DNA of 22,012 nt, from positions 1 to 22,012 of IMG/VR virus record IMGVR_UViG_3300037119_001653, one strand, 5' to 3'. The translations under genes and the position numbers were made by a program. This document shows, in pieces, positions 10,380-19,297 of this stretch. The notes under the pieces were generated by a model. The model saw nothing but the letters and a program-made list of their open reading frames with translations, was not told where the DNA came from and ran no database searches. Source of the stretch: a virus. Numbering within the stretch: position 1 is the stretch's first letter; each line of letters begins with the position of its first letter.

Positions 10380-12955
10380 CGGACATCTCTCCAGCTGTTT
10401 GGATCGCTTGGCTTCCCGCCGATGTACTCCTTGTTGCCCTTTCGCTCGCCGAGGTCTGGGGCGTAGGGATCGTTCGGCGTGCGCTGCCACGCCGTGACAG
10501 GTCGGTGGGTCCTGCGCTGCGCCACTTCAAGGTCGTAGCGGATGCTGTCTTCCATGGCGTTGAGTGCCGCATCCATCGCCTTCTCGCCTGCCAGCGGATT
10601 GAGCGCGGCCTGCGACTGCTCGGTCTTCTCGCCTTCGATGTTGCTGATCTGACCGCCGCCGCCCTTCAGCTTTGCGTAACCAGACAAAAAGTTCTTGCCC
10701 TTGAGCTGGCCGATCAAGCCGCCTTCCTTGCCGCCACTGAACGTGTAGGCGTCGGTGTTCGGCGGCATTACGAGAGATGACGGCCCCGTGCCGAGCTTCT
10801 TACCGGGATGCTTGCGAACATAGTCGATCGTTTCGAGCATCTTCCTGAACTCAGGCTCGGCCGCGTCGACGGCGTCGAGGTCCTTCTTGATCGATTTGGA
10901 TTGCTGATCCGCCCACATCTCAGGGGCGGTGCCGGGCGGCACAGGCGGCGGCGCAGGGTTGCGATTGCGCTGCGGGCTCTGCGGCGTGCCGAGGCGCGTA
11001 TCGTAACCTGCAGACGGGCCCGCGGCAGGCGTGATGAGGCCCTGCTTGGTCTTCTGTATTTGCGCGTCGACGGCCTCGATCTCCTTCTGAAGCTTGAGCG
11101 CCTGATCGGGCTGCATCCGCGCGTCGGCTTGTGCCTTCTGGATCTCAAGCCTGACCTTGTGCTGTTCGAGCGCCTCGCGCGGTGCAGTGCGCAGGCTCTC
11201 TTCGTACTTGGTCTGCTCGGCCTGCGTGACGCTGCGCTTGTGTGTCCACTGCTCATAGGCGCGCTCGTCAGCCTTCAACCTGCTGCGCTCGTACTGCTCG
11301 GCCTGCTCTTTGGCATAAGCCTGCGTCGCCGTGTCGGCTGACGGGTGACGCATCACGTTGCGCCAGTACGTCTCCTCCCGGCCGGGCTTGCTTGCTGTCG
11401 GGGGCGGCTCCAGCGCACCGGGCTGCTTCGCCGTCAGCGGCGCCGCCGGAGGGATGGCCTCCTCGGACGGCAGCTTGGCGGGCGCCTTGCCAATACCCTG
11501 CTGCGCGCCTGTCGGTGTAAACGCCGCGGGCGGCATCGAGCTAATCGGCCGCGGGTCGAACATGCTCGCGCCTGCGGCGCCAGCGCCGCCGCCCGCATCG
11601 GTGGCCGCCCCCGTGGGCGCCTGCGCGACCACGTTGGCACCGGCCTGCGGAACGTCCGGCGCGGGAGCTGGCGCTGGCCCCTGCTGCTGCTGGACCGCGT
11701 TGTAGATCCCCTCCCGGCTCCTTATCGACCCTTCGAGGCCCGGCAACGCGCCAATACCGGGCAGCGGAGCGTCGCTGCCGACGCCCTCGCGGCCGAGCGC
11801 TGCCGTGGCAGGGCCGCGGCCGCCGCGGCCACCACCGAGCAGCTCCTTGAGAATGGCCTGCTGCCGGACCTCTGTCTCGCCGGGCGGCTGCTCGGGCTGC
11901 TGCGCCAGCTGCTGCGGCGGCATCAGCCCGGCGATCGCCTCCGGCGCCACGTCGGGCCCGGCCGGGCGGCCCTGCCGCACCAGAGCTGCCGCGACGCGAC
12001 TGCGCGGGCTTTCCTCGCCGGTGTCGGCGGCAAGCCTGCGCATGAAGTCCTGCCCGTAGTCGGCCACCGTGAGACGGCCGTGCACGTCACGGGCGCCAAG
12101 GTTGCGCATGCCGCGCTCGCCGCCATACCAAGCCCGCGCCGCGCCTTCCTCGCCGTACTTGTCGACGTAGCCGCCCAGCCGCTGCCGGGCCGTGATCTCC
12201 TGCGCATTCGGGTGCGCGCGAAACTCCTCTGGTGTCAGCGAATAGCCCAGCGCCTCCTTCGTCCAGCCGGGCACGTTCTTGCCCATGATCTGGTACTTGC
12301 CCTGCGCCTGATCGCCAGACCGCGTCACGGCGCCCTCTTCCTCGTATGGCGTGCGCGAGCCGCCAGTCTCGATGCCGCCCAGCGCCCGCATGCGGGCCTG
12401 CACCCGCGGATCCGGCATTGGGCCCTCGAACGGGATCTCGCCTTGCGGCGGCGGCACGTCGACGTCCGGCGGACGAACGAAGCTCGTCGTCTGCACCGGC
12501 CGCGGCTCGATCGGCGCCGTGCTGCCGATCTCCGGCGGCGGAGGCGCGGCAACTGCTGCCATGGGTGGCGGCAGATCTTCGACTGCTGGAACGTCGGCCT
12601 CCGGCATCGCAAACGCGACGGCACCACCGGCCGGATCTCCGGCGTCACTGACCGGCGCAGGCGCTGGCGTTGCGGGCCTCTCGCCATCCGCCTCGGGCGG
12701 AGGGCCGCCGCGCAGGCCCTGATTTATGCCTCTCAGCTTTTCTTCCTGCTGGCGCAGCCGCCACTCGCTGACACCTTCATAAATCCCCTCGCCGAGCGCC
12801 GTCAGGCCCTCGCCGATGTTCTTCGGATAGCCACGCTGCCGGGCGGCGAGCGCAGCCGCAATCGCGCGGCGGCGCTTCAGCTCCTCATAGGTCGGCGTGT
12901 CGGAGGTACCGCCGAAAATAAACGAGCCGAACGGATTGCTGTACTGGTCCGACAT
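10376..12955 (-). CDS. Virion lytic transglycosylase-like ejection protein (859 aa)
   Basis: 859 residues from the ATG at 12953-12955 (a GTG one codon upstream also fits the junction GTGATG). After a Pro/Ala-rich linker (about 85-185) comes a lysozyme-fold segment: RALGGIETGGSRTPYEEEGA (190-209) with likely catalytic Glu196, then GDQAQGKYQIMGKNVPGW, ITARQRLGGYVDKYGEEGAA, and ARAWYGGERGM with RLTVADYGQDFMRRL. This is the pattern of virion-associated transglycosylases that open peptidoglycan for DNA entry. A very long Ala/Pro/Gln-rich, low-complexity region follows (about 310-560) and then a charged helical C-terminal part (about 575-840) typical of ejection proteins. Flanked by the S74-tail protein and the Gly-rich protein. 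Confidence 0.85.
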   Translation of the reverse strand: MSDQYSNPFGSFIFGGTSDTPTYEELKRRRAIAAALAARQRGYPKNIGEGLTALGEGIYEGVSEWRLRQQEEKLRGINQGLRGGPPPEADGERPATPAPAPVSDAGDPAGGAVAFAMPEADVPAVEDLPPPMAAVAAPPPPEIGSTAPIEPRPVQTTSFVRPPDVDVPPPQGEIPFEGPMPDPRVQARMRALGGIETGGSRTPYEEEGAVTRSGDQAQGKYQIMGKNVPGWTKEALGYSLTPEEFRAHPNAQEITARQRLGGYVDKYGEEGAARAWYGGERGMRNLGARDVHGRLTVADYGQDFMRRLAADTGEESPRSRVAAALVRQGRPAGPDVAPEAIAGLMPPQQLAQQPEQPPGETEVRQQAILKELLGGGRGGRGPATAALGREGVGSDAPLPGIGALPGLEGSIRSREGIYNAVQQQQGPAPAPAPDVPQAGANVVAQAPTGAATDAGGGAGAAGASMFDPRPISSMPPAAFTPTGAQQGIGKAPAKLPSEEAIPPAAPLTAKQPGALEPPPTASKPGREETYWRNVMRHPSADTATQAYAKEQAEQYERSRLKADERAYEQWTHKRSVTQAEQTKYEESLRTAPREALEQHKVRLEIQKAQADARMQPDQALKLQKEIEAVDAQIQKTKQGLITPAAGPSAGYDTRLGTPQSPQRNRNPAPPPVPPGTAPEMWADQQSKSIKKDLDAVDAAEPEFRKMLETIDYVRKHPGKKLGTGPSSLVMPPNTDAYTFSGGKEGGLIGQLKGKNFLSGYAKLKGGGGQISNIEGEKTEQSQAALNPLAGEKAMDAALNAMEDSIRYDLEVAQRRTHRPVTAWQRTPNDPYAPDLGERKGNKEYIGGKPSDPNSWRDVR

Positions 12956-14358
12956 CACGCTGCCTTCAGGATGCTGCCCATGCGGGTCATGTCGATGTAC
13001 TTCCTGCCGCCCTTTGTCTTGACGGCGCGCTTGTCGATCTTCTCCACGTCCTGTGCCATCGGCCCGACGTGACGCTCACCGCGCGGATCGCTCTTGTAGC
13101 TGTACTCGTAGATCGGCAGCTCACGGCTGCTGCCTTCAGGATCCGCGGCAAACACCGTGCCCATGTGGCTGATGTCTTCCTTCTCACGCACGTCAGACAA
13201 TTTCGCCATGTTGCCCGCGAGCCCCAGCATGCCGCCCATTAGCGCGTTGTTGTTGGTGCTCTCCTGCTTGTAGATGTCCATGTCCTGACTGAAACGATTG
13301 TTGATCAGGCCCGCGACGTCGGTCGTCGGGATCTGGTTGTTCGGCGTGTTGACGAAGTTCGGATTGCTAATCTGCGACCCCGACAGCAGCGCGCTGATCT
13401 CGTTGACCGGCTGATTGCGCAGCGCGTACTGCTCGTTCATGTACTGGTTGCGCGCCATGTTCTCGGCATTGAACGCGGTCTGCTCTTGCGCCAGCTGCTG
13501 CGCGAGGCCCGCGTTGCCGAACTCCGCGCGGCCCGCAGCCTGCGTGTAATCGGCGGCCTGCCCCGCGTTGTAGAATTGCCCGCGCGACTGCTGCTGCAGG
13601 AAATCCTGCTGCTGCGCTGCGTTCTCAAAGCCCGCACGCTGCGCCGCCATGTCCATCATGCGCTGCTGCTCGGCGCCGCCCGCCTGCGTAACACCAAGCC
13701 GCAGGTCATTGGCCTGCCGGTTGTAGTCGTCCATCGCCGCGGCATACGCGGGCGAGCCGTAGCGGATGCCCTGATCGGCGAGCCGCTGCTCGACGTTGGC
13801 GCGCTCGCGATCGAGCTGCGGGTTCATGCGATCGTAGAGAGAGTTCTCGACGCGCATGCGATCGGAGCTGAAATCGTCGGCCGGTCCGTAGCTGCGCGTG
13901 ATGTCCCCGGCGTCGCCGAACTCGCGCAGCTGGCTGCCGACGTCGGCGAACTCGGTCGCGGCCCGACCGACGCCGCGGATGCCGGATGCATCACCAGCGG
14001 CGGGCGCGTCGGCGAGATTGATGTCGCGGCCGAGATGCTCGGACAGGCGCGCGCTCTGGGCGGCCGCCATACCGGCCATGTTGTACTTGGCCGCCATGCT
14101 CTGGTCTTGGATCGCCTGCCCCTGCGGCGACAGCGACTGCGTCGCCGTGAATGTCGGGATGTCGACGTTCATCCCGGTGTAGGGGTCGTACCAAGTGTAG
14201 TTGCCGCTGACGTCGTAACGCAGCGAACCTTCCGGCGTGATCTGGTTGGTGTTGTTCAGAAACGCATTGGCAATGCTCGTCCCGACGTTGGTCGACGTCG
14301 AGGCCCGCGCCGTGTCGACGGGGTTCGGAGGCGGTGGGGGAGAGCTGCCTTTGCCCAT
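12955..14358 (-). CDS. S74-domain tail/ejection-associated protein (467 aa)
   Basis: 467 residues. It opens MGKGSSPPPPPNPVDTARAS, followed by TSTNVGTSIANAFLNNTNQI and WYDPYTGMNVDIPTF, as in uncharacterised podovirus structural proteins. A long Gln/Ala/Asn-rich coiled middle follows (about 90-330, many short NRQAxxLRxG-like helices). The last 80 residues carry a second peptidase S74-type chaperone: SDVREKEDISHMG (388-400) with Ser388/Lys393, and HVGPMAQDVEKI. Unlike the fibre, this short version ends without a long helical tail (MTRMGSILKAA). It probably folds or caps a tail or ejected protein. It follows a stop codon by one base. Whether it self-cleaves is untested. Confidence 0.82.
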   Translation of the reverse strand: MGKGSSPPPPPNPVDTARASTSTNVGTSIANAFLNNTNQITPEGSLRYDVSGNYTWYDPYTGMNVDIPTFTATQSLSPQGQAIQDQSMAAKYNMAGMAAAQSARLSEHLGRDINLADAPAAGDASGIRGVGRAATEFADVGSQLREFGDAGDITRSYGPADDFSSDRMRVENSLYDRMNPQLDRERANVEQRLADQGIRYGSPAYAAAMDDYNRQANDLRLGVTQAGGAEQQRMMDMAAQRAGFENAAQQQDFLQQQSRGQFYNAGQAADYTQAAGRAEFGNAGLAQQLAQEQTAFNAENMARNQYMNEQYALRNQPVNEISALLSGSQISNPNFVNTPNNQIPTTDVAGLINNRFSQDMDIYKQESTNNNALMGGMLGLAGNMAKLSDVREKEDISHMGTVFAADPEGSSRELPIYEYSYKSDPRGERHVGPMAQDVEKIDKRAVKTKGGRKYIDMTRMGSILKAA

Positions 14359-14359
14359 G

Positions 14360-14773
14360 TCAGTAGCGTCCCTGCGGGATTGGTATCTGCGTTCCGGGGA
14401 TCATCCCGGCATCCGGCGGCGGCATGCCGACAATGTTTGGCCCCCGCTGTGGCGGAGGCATCGGTGCGCCGCCCATCTGCGGCGGCGGTATCTGCGGCGG
14501 CCCGCCCGGTGTCGGCGCGAGCGCTCCCGGCGTCTGCGGCATCTGCGGCCCGGCAGGGCCCTGCACGCCGCCGCCCGGAGGCATCTGCGGCGACGGCGGG
14601 CCACCCACGCCGGGGGGCATGGGACCAGCCGCAGCCCCCGGTGGGACGACCGGGGACTGCGTCGGAGCACCGACCCCGCCGCCGGGCATCTGGGTGCGGG
14701 GCGACGGGTTCTGCACTTCCATGAGCGCTCGGGTGATCATGTCCCGCATCTGATCCGGGCCGGGGATTGGCAT
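14360..14773 (-). CDS. Proline/glycine-rich low-complexity virion protein (137 aa)
   Basis: 137 residues, starting MPIPGPDQMRDMITRALMEV, a short amphipathic helix, then almost only Pro, Gly, Met and Gln (PPGGGVQGPAGPQMPQ; GGPPQIPPPQMGGAPMPP). Ribosome site GGAGAGT about 8 bases before the ATG. No catalytic features. Extended Pro/Gly-rich proteins sit among tail and ejection genes in several podoviruses and may be disordered linkers or tail-tube fillers. The low-complexity coding DNA (GGC/CCG/CCC repeats) makes the region repeat-rich. Together with the neighbouring 145-aa protein it is likely part of the same structure. Confidence 0.75.
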   Translation of the reverse strand: MPIPGPDQMRDMITRALMEVQNPSPRTQMPGGGVGAPTQSPVVPPGAAAGPMPPGVGGPPSPQMPPGGGVQGPAGPQMPQTPGALAPTPGGPPQIPPPQMGGAPMPPPQRGPNIVGMPPPDAGMIPGTQIPIPQGRY

Positions 14774-14785
14774 CTGGGTACTCTC

Positions 14786-15223
14786 CTAGACCGGCGGTGG
14801 CGGCATGCCACCGGCATTGCCCTTGGCGCCGCCTGCGGCGCCTCCGGGGACGCTCGGCGGCGGTGGGGGCATGTTGCCGAGCATTCCGCCCGGCAGTGAG
14901 GCCATGGGGCCCGGCGCGGCCAGAGCGCCCATCGGCGGGGCTCCCGGAGGTGGCCCGTTACCGAAACCCGGCGGCCGGGGCGGCATCGCGCCCGGCGCGC
15001 CAACGCCCGGAGGCAAGGACGCTGCGGAGCCTTGGCCACCAGCGCCCTGTGGCATCGGCATGCCCGACATCGGCGGAATGCTCGGCGGCGGCCCGTTTCC
15101 AAAGCCCGGCGGCCGAGGCCCCATCGCGCCCCCGCCCATGATGCCTTGTCGCATTGGCGCGCTGCCGCCGTACTGCTGGCGCAACATCATGGCCCGTGCG
15201 GCCCAGTCCCTCGGTCCGGCCAT
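14786..15223 (-). CDS. Proline/glycine-rich protein with a 12-residue internal repeat (145 aa)
   Basis: 145 residues from the ATG at 15221-15223 (a GTG just before it makes a GTGATG junction). After a helical start (MAGPRDWAARAMMLRQQYGG) the chain is Pro/Gly/Met-rich and has two identical copies of PRPPGFGNGPPP, at residues 36-47 and 82-93 (DNA about 15083-15118 and 14945-14980). Probably disordered and paired with the 137-aa protein at 14360-14773. No function can be assigned from sequence; structural association is inferred from position in the late operon. Confidence 0.72.
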   Translation of the reverse strand: MAGPRDWAARAMMLRQQYGGSAPMRQGIMGGGAMGPRPPGFGNGPPPSIPPMSGMPMPQGAGGQGSAASLPPGVGAPGAMPPRPPGFGNGPPPGAPPMGALAAPGPMASLPGGMLGNMPPPPPSVPGGAAGGAKGNAGGMPPPPV

Positions 15224-15711
15224 CACGCGGCCTCCATGGTTGCCGTCTCAGGCAGGTGATGCTTGAGGCGCTTGTTGAACTTGTTGCTGGCCCAGTCCTC
15301 ATACGTCAAAAGACAGAGCACGCCGTCGCGATCGCGGCCGAACATCCGCGGCACCTTGACGAACGTGTAGTCGTAGCTCGCGAGCATCCCCAGCAAATAC
15401 TCATTATCCGCGGGGGTACGCTGGTAGACCATCTGACAGCGGCACTGCACGAACGGGTACTGGTACATGCGCGCGATCGTGCCGCGTGTGAGCCAGCGCT
15501 TGTCGACCGCCGAGCCGGTGATCTCGATCGTGCCGCTGCGCGCGTCGAAACCGGAATAGACCAGCCCGGCGATCAGCGCGCCGTTCTCGTCGATCACGCC
15601 GATCGTCTGAAAGTTCGGCCCGAACGCAGCCGAGCTACCGCCGAGATGCGGGATCAGTGACGCGACAAAGTCCGCGACCTGTACGTTGTGATCGTAGGTG
15701 TAGCCCAGCAT
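15223..15711 (-). CDS. GNAT-family N-acetyltransferase-like phage protein (162 aa)
   Basis: 162 residues. The middle has the GNAT-type beta pattern GVIDENGALIAGLVYSGFDA (38-57) and IEITGSAVDKRWLTRGTIAR (62-81), and the C-terminal half AFSLLASYDYTF-like segment reads YLLGMLASYDYTFVKVPRMF (105-124). I recall a phage group with QCRCQMVYQRTPADNE and GRDRDGVLCLL that is annotated as GNAT. The classical Q/RxxGxG/A acetyl-CoA loop is degenerate here (KRWLTRGTIARM). It could acetylate a host or virion protein, or be a structural protein with this fold. TGATG junctions on both sides place it firmly inside the late operon. Confidence 0.75.
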   Translation of the reverse strand: MLGYTYDHNVQVADFVASLIPHLGGSSAAFGPNFQTIGVIDENGALIAGLVYSGFDARSGTIEITGSAVDKRWLTRGTIARMYQYPFVQCRCQMVYQRTPADNEYLLGMLASYDYTFVKVPRMFGRDRDGVLCLLTYEDWASNKFNKRLKHHLPETATMEAA

Positions 15712-16178
15712 CAGCCGCCACCCATGTACTGGTTCTGCAGCAGCCGCTCGGCAATCGCGCGGCGCCGCGCTTCGAGATCGTACTTGCCGCCCTGCGCGAG
15801 CACCTTCAGCGCGAGCGGGTCGACCGTGCCGCGCTTGTCAGTGAAATTCATGTCGAGCGGCATGCCGGGCCCGTACACACCATCGCCACCACTGCGGCCG
15901 CTCGACGGCCGCCACGCTTGCGGCATGCGGGTTCTCTCAAGATCCTCCCACGTCATGCTGCGATTGGCCTTCGTCCACGCGTCGACCGCGTCCTCGCTCG
16001 GCTTGTAGCCAGCAATGTGCGCGGGCGCGAACAAACCACCGGCCGCGCCCTGCGGATTGTAGGTGCGAAACAACTCGCCGAGCGCCTCCGGCTGCGGCTC
16101 GGGCACCGCAGGCGCAGGCACGCCAGCCTGCTCTAGCGCAGCAGCGACAAGTTCAGGCGGCAGAGCAGCTTCCGGCAT
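15711..16178 (-). CDS. Hypothetical virion-operon protein (155 aa)
   Basis: 155 residues, MPEAALPPELVAAALEQAGV and on, with GGGAG before the ATG. The first 35 residues are Pro/Ala-rich, then FRTYNPQGAAGGLFAPAHIA and MPQAWRPSSGRSGGDGVYGP suggest a mostly extended, partly disordered protein, with a final helix (DLEARRRAIAERLLQNQYMG). No family recognised. Between the tail hub and the GNAT gene, it may be a small structural or assembly protein. Confidence 0.68.
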   Translation of the reverse strand: MPEAALPPELVAAALEQAGVPAPAVPEPQPEALGELFRTYNPQGAAGGLFAPAHIAGYKPSEDAVDAWTKANRSMTWEDLERTRMPQAWRPSSGRSGGDGVYGPGMPLDMNFTDKRGTVDPLALKVLAQGGKYDLEARRRAIAERLLQNQYMGGG

Positions 16179-16187
16179 CGTGCTCCC

Positions 16188-17810
16188 CTAGACATTGACC
16201 CCAGCGCGCTCAAACGCGAGATCGAGCGAAACCAGTTCGACCTCCGGCCGCACCTGCTGCGCGACCGTGATCTGCACGCCCGGCGCGATCGTGAAGCCGG
16301 TAACGCCGATCGACACCCAGCCGGTGTTGCGGATCACCGGCTTGGCGGCGCCCTGCTGGTCCCATTTAGCCTGATCCCACTTGCCTTGGTCCCAGACCTC
16401 CAGCAGCCCGGGATCTTCGCCGGGCGGCGGCACGGTAGGGATGTTGATCGTGAAATCAGTGCAGCCAAACAGCTGCGGCTCGAACGGCTCGTTCGGTCCC
16501 GACGTGAACGAGGCGCGCGCCTGCCGCCAGACCGTGTTCGACGCCTGCTGCTGAAACAGGCCCCAGCCGCCGAGCAGCGTCGCCGTGTATGGCTCGCCAT
16601 CGTCGTAGCCGGTGCGATCGGCCTGCATGATGATGCCGCCCTGCGTGCCAAAGAACATATCGCTGCGGATCTGCACGAGGCATGTCATATCCCAGCCCAT
16701 GAACCGGGCCCACGCATTGGTGACGGCATTAGCGAGGAGGCAGTAGCGATCGCCTGCGGGGCCACCGGGCACAGCCACGAAAATCCCGCCGTACTCGTCC
16801 CAGTGCACCATCGTCCACGGCATGGTGTTGCGCGTCTCGACCAGCTCACGCCACAGCGGCTTGATCGTGCGCGTGATCGCCGCCAGCTCCAGCTGCTCGG
16901 ACGTCTTCTGGATCGCCTGTGACACGGGGATGATGCCGTCGACCGTCGCGATCAGCAGATCTCCGCCGATCGACATATGCGCGTTCATGCCCATCGGCGG
17001 CGACAGCTGATAGCGCCCCTCCTGCCGCCAGTTGTTTATGTTGCCGGGGTCGCTGCCGGTGAAAATCAGGACCTCGCCTTGATCGGTGACCATGACGCAT
17101 TTGTCGTCGATGCCGTCGCCCGCGTCGATCGACCACGTCGCGCCGAACAGCAGCTTGCCTCCCTTGCTCGCAGCACCCGACAACGGGATCAGCTTCAGCA
17201 GGCCGCCAATGCTATCGATGTCGAGGTACCAAGCGTTCATCGAATTGCCTTGGATGAAGAACCAGCGATTGCGGTACTTCCACACGTAGGTCAGGTTCTC
17301 GCCGAACTGCACCGGCGTACCGATAGGGCCGTTGATTTGGCTCGCGTTGAGCGTTGTCCACGTCGTGCCGTCGAAGCGCAGCGGAAAATTCCCGGCCTCG
17401 TTGACCGCAAGCAGGAAGTCACCCGACGCGTTCGCCATCTGGCTGGCGCAGTAGTTGCCCGACGTCTGGCCGCTCTTCACCAGCACGGGCGCGCCGGAGA
17501 TCGTGGTGTCGTAGAGCTTGGTTGCGTTGCCGGCAAACATCTTGCGGGTCGAGCCGCTCGCGTAGTCGAACATCGAGACGACCGGCGTCGTCTCCGGCAG
17601 CTCGGCCCAACGCACATGCCCGCCGCGCAGCTTCACGCCGCGCATCGTCGGCGCCCAGTTGTCGCAGATCAGGCAGGCGCCGCCCTCCATGTACGAATAG
17701 TTCTCGCTCATGATGATGCCGCGGCTCGGCGCAGGAAACGTCGTCGATTGAAGCTTCTGCGCGACCTGCTGCGGCACCGGCTGTCGCCGGAACATGCTGT
17801 GGATGCTCAT
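16188..17810 (-). CDS. Beta-propeller-like tail hub / DNA-stabilisation protein (540 aa)
   Basis: 540 residues with repeated short beta strands and motifs typical of propeller blades: GVKLRGGHVRWAELPETTPV (57-76), MFDYASGSTRKMFAGNATKL, YVWKYRNRWFFIQGN, VLIFTGSDPGNINNWRQEG and FVAVPGGPAGDRY. A WDQGKWDQAKWDQ repeat lies near residues 470-485. This resembles the P22 gp10-like tail hub or packaged-DNA stabilisation group that closes the head and joins the adaptor to the tail. It follows the adaptor gene directly (TGATG). Identification is by pattern and gene order; identity to gp10 is not certain. Confidence 0.72.
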   Translation of the reverse strand: MSIHSMFRRQPVPQQVAQKLQSTTFPAPSRGIIMSENYSYMEGGACLICDNWAPTMRGVKLRGGHVRWAELPETTPVVSMFDYASGSTRKMFAGNATKLYDTTISGAPVLVKSGQTSGNYCASQMANASGDFLLAVNEAGNFPLRFDGTTWTTLNASQINGPIGTPVQFGENLTYVWKYRNRWFFIQGNSMNAWYLDIDSIGGLLKLIPLSGAASKGGKLLFGATWSIDAGDGIDDKCVMVTDQGEVLIFTGSDPGNINNWRQEGRYQLSPPMGMNAHMSIGGDLLIATVDGIIPVSQAIQKTSEQLELAAITRTIKPLWRELVETRNTMPWTMVHWDEYGGIFVAVPGGPAGDRYCLLANAVTNAWARFMGWDMTCLVQIRSDMFFGTQGGIIMQADRTGYDDGEPYTATLLGGWGLFQQQASNTVWRQARASFTSGPNEPFEPQLFGCTDFTINIPTVPPPGEDPGLLEVWDQGKWDQAKWDQQGAAKPVIRNTGWVSIGVTGFTIAPGVQITVAQQVRPEVELVSLDLAFERAGVNV

Positions 17811-18538
17811 CAGGGCACCTGTCCCTGATTGGCGACATCTATCGTGGCGCTTATCGGCAGCCGCCCGATGATGATCGGCGCCGGGCTGTCAAAGCCTGCC
17901 GCGGCCGACAGCGCGTCGGAATAGGTGCCCATGTCCTCGGCGTAGGGCGAGCCCTTGTTCGCCTTCCACTGCCAGATCATGCCCAGCTTGAGCAGCCGCT
18001 CGCTGAGCACGAACGTGTCGTTGTCGGTGATGAACTCGTCGCCATACCCGCCAGCCGCGAGCGCGATCGCGTTCTTGCTTATGTAGGCGAATGACGCAGT
18101 CACACCGGCCGGCATGACCGGGAAGATGTGCATCTGCTTGCGCAGGATCGTCCACTCGCCGCGCCCGTCGACCCTGTTCAGGGCCCGGCGCTGCACCCAC
18201 TCGTCGGTGTCCGCGATAAACCGCGCGGGAGACTGCGCCGACGTCGACAGCCAGACGTTCGACGTGATCGGAATGCGCAGGTAGTCTGATGGGAAATTGA
18301 ATGCCGTCGTGCCCTGTATCACGCCGTTGATGTCAGCCACGCCGTCGCCGACAAACGTCGCCATCTGCCTGAGTGCGGTCCAGTTGCGCGTGTCGGCGGC
18401 GAGACGCTGTGCGATCTCGTTAGCGAGCGCCAGCATCTCCTGCATAGTGCGATTTGCGGAGATGCCGGAGAACACGCTGGAGGGAGCGGACACGCCGATC
18501 GGGCCGCACACCTCCTTCACAACCGAGATCAGTGTCAT
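17810..18538 (-). CDS. Head-to-tail adaptor, P22 gp4-like (242 aa)
   Basis: 242 residues. LISVVKEVCGPIGVSAPSSV (3-22) followed by MQEMLALANEIAQRLAADTR and WTALRQMATF fit the start of podovirus adaptor proteins: an N-terminal helix bundle, then beta strands (FNFPSDYLRIPITSNVWL), then the RRALNRVDGRGEWTILRK block and a helical FVLSERLLKLGMIWQWKANK segment. Such proteins bind the portal ring and receive the tail. Gene order (capsid, intervening protein, adaptor, hub) agrees. ATGA overlap with the gene upstream. Confidence 0.82.
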   Translation of the reverse strand: MTLISVVKEVCGPIGVSAPSSVFSGISANRTMQEMLALANEIAQRLAADTRNWTALRQMATFVGDGVADINGVIQGTTAFNFPSDYLRIPITSNVWLSTSAQSPARFIADTDEWVQRRALNRVDGRGEWTILRKQMHIFPVMPAGVTASFAYISKNAIALAAGGYGDEFITDNDTFVLSERLLKLGMIWQWKANKGSPYAEDMGTYSDALSAAAGFDSPAPIIIGRLPISATIDVANQGQVP

Positions 18539-19272
18539 CCACTGGTGACCTTGTCCTGCTGTGCGTCCATCGCCATGCGGATCAACGTCTTCTTGCCGAG
18601 CGTGCCGTGCGGCGCGTGGCCGGTATTGGTGGTGACGTAGTCGCGCAGCTGCTCGATCGTCATGTCATCGAACTCAGCGCCCGGCGCGGCAGGCGCGGCG
18701 CGCTCCTGCTTGCGCTTCGCGATTATTCTCGCGTCCTCCTCGAGAATTGCGTTGCGCGCACGCAGCGCTTCGATCTCCGCCGCCATCGCCGTGTTGGGCG
18801 AGCCCTTCCTCGCGTCTTCGAGGTACTCCATGGCCTTGTTCTTCAGGTCGCGGCCGCCGGACCCGAGGTTCTTCAGCTCGTTCCCGTCGATGCCGCCGAG
18901 CTGCTCGATGGTGTAGACGTTGAGCGCGCGCAGCTCGGCGCGACGCGCCTCGGTCAGGAACACCGCGTAGTCGAGCGGCGTCCCGGATTTTGTCTGGTGC
19001 GTGTGCGCCTTGAATTGCTGGTACTGCCGCGAGAACCGCTCGGCATACGTGACCCGCGTCTGCTCGCCGGTGTTCAAATCGTTCTCCCAGTGCGAGAACG
19101 ACAGCGCAGGAAACACCGACACATTGCGCGAGCCCGGTGCGCGGATCTCGCAGATTTCCATGTCGTCGAAGATCGGTCGACCTTCCTTGGCCGTCTTCAA
19201 TTCGTTCTTGATCGCGTGGTTCTTGAAAATCGCAATCAGGACCTCGTCGGTTCCCGCCTTGGGCGTCGCCAT
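18535..19272 (-). CDS. Conserved capsid-adjacent protein with SAP/HeH-like C-terminus (245 aa)
   Basis: 245 residues from the ATG at 19270-19272. Another in-frame ATG six bases upstream (19278) is only three bases from the GGAG site, whereas 19272 is nine bases away. Segment IRAPGSRNVSVFPALSFSHW and TGEQTRVTYAERFSRQYQQF match a conserved uncharacterised phage protein found after the capsid gene. Then comes a coiled coil (MAAEIEALRARNAILEEDAR, about 160-180). The last 45 residues (MTIEQLRDYVTTNTGHAPHG, then TLGKKTLIRMA) look like a SAP/HeH or Rho-N type helix-extended-loop-helix. Possible role in capsid or DNA association; not proven. Confidence 0.72.
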   Translation of the reverse strand: MATPKAGTDEVLIAIFKNHAIKNELKTAKEGRPIFDDMEICEIRAPGSRNVSVFPALSFSHWENDLNTGEQTRVTYAERFSRQYQQFKAHTHQTKSGTPLDYAVFLTEARRAELRALNVYTIEQLGGIDGNELKNLGSGGRDLKNKAMEYLEDARKGSPNTAMAAEIEALRARNAILEEDARIIAKRKQERAAPAAPGAEFDDMTIEQLRDYVTTNTGHAPHGTLGKKTLIRMAMDAQQDKVTSG

Positions 19273-19297
19273 GCTCATGCTCTCCGTTGATGGGTGA

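Noticed and set aside
11345-13072. Long open frame (575 codons) on the plus strand opposite the transglycosylase gene
   Set aside because: It is Arg/Ala-rich with no ribosome site or recognisable domain and is antisense to a clearly coding gene; GC-rich codons leave few stops in the opposite frame.
15223-15711. Calling the GNAT-like protein a firm acetyltransferase with a known substrate
   Set aside because: The acetyl-CoA loop is degenerate, so only the fold-level similarity is claimed.
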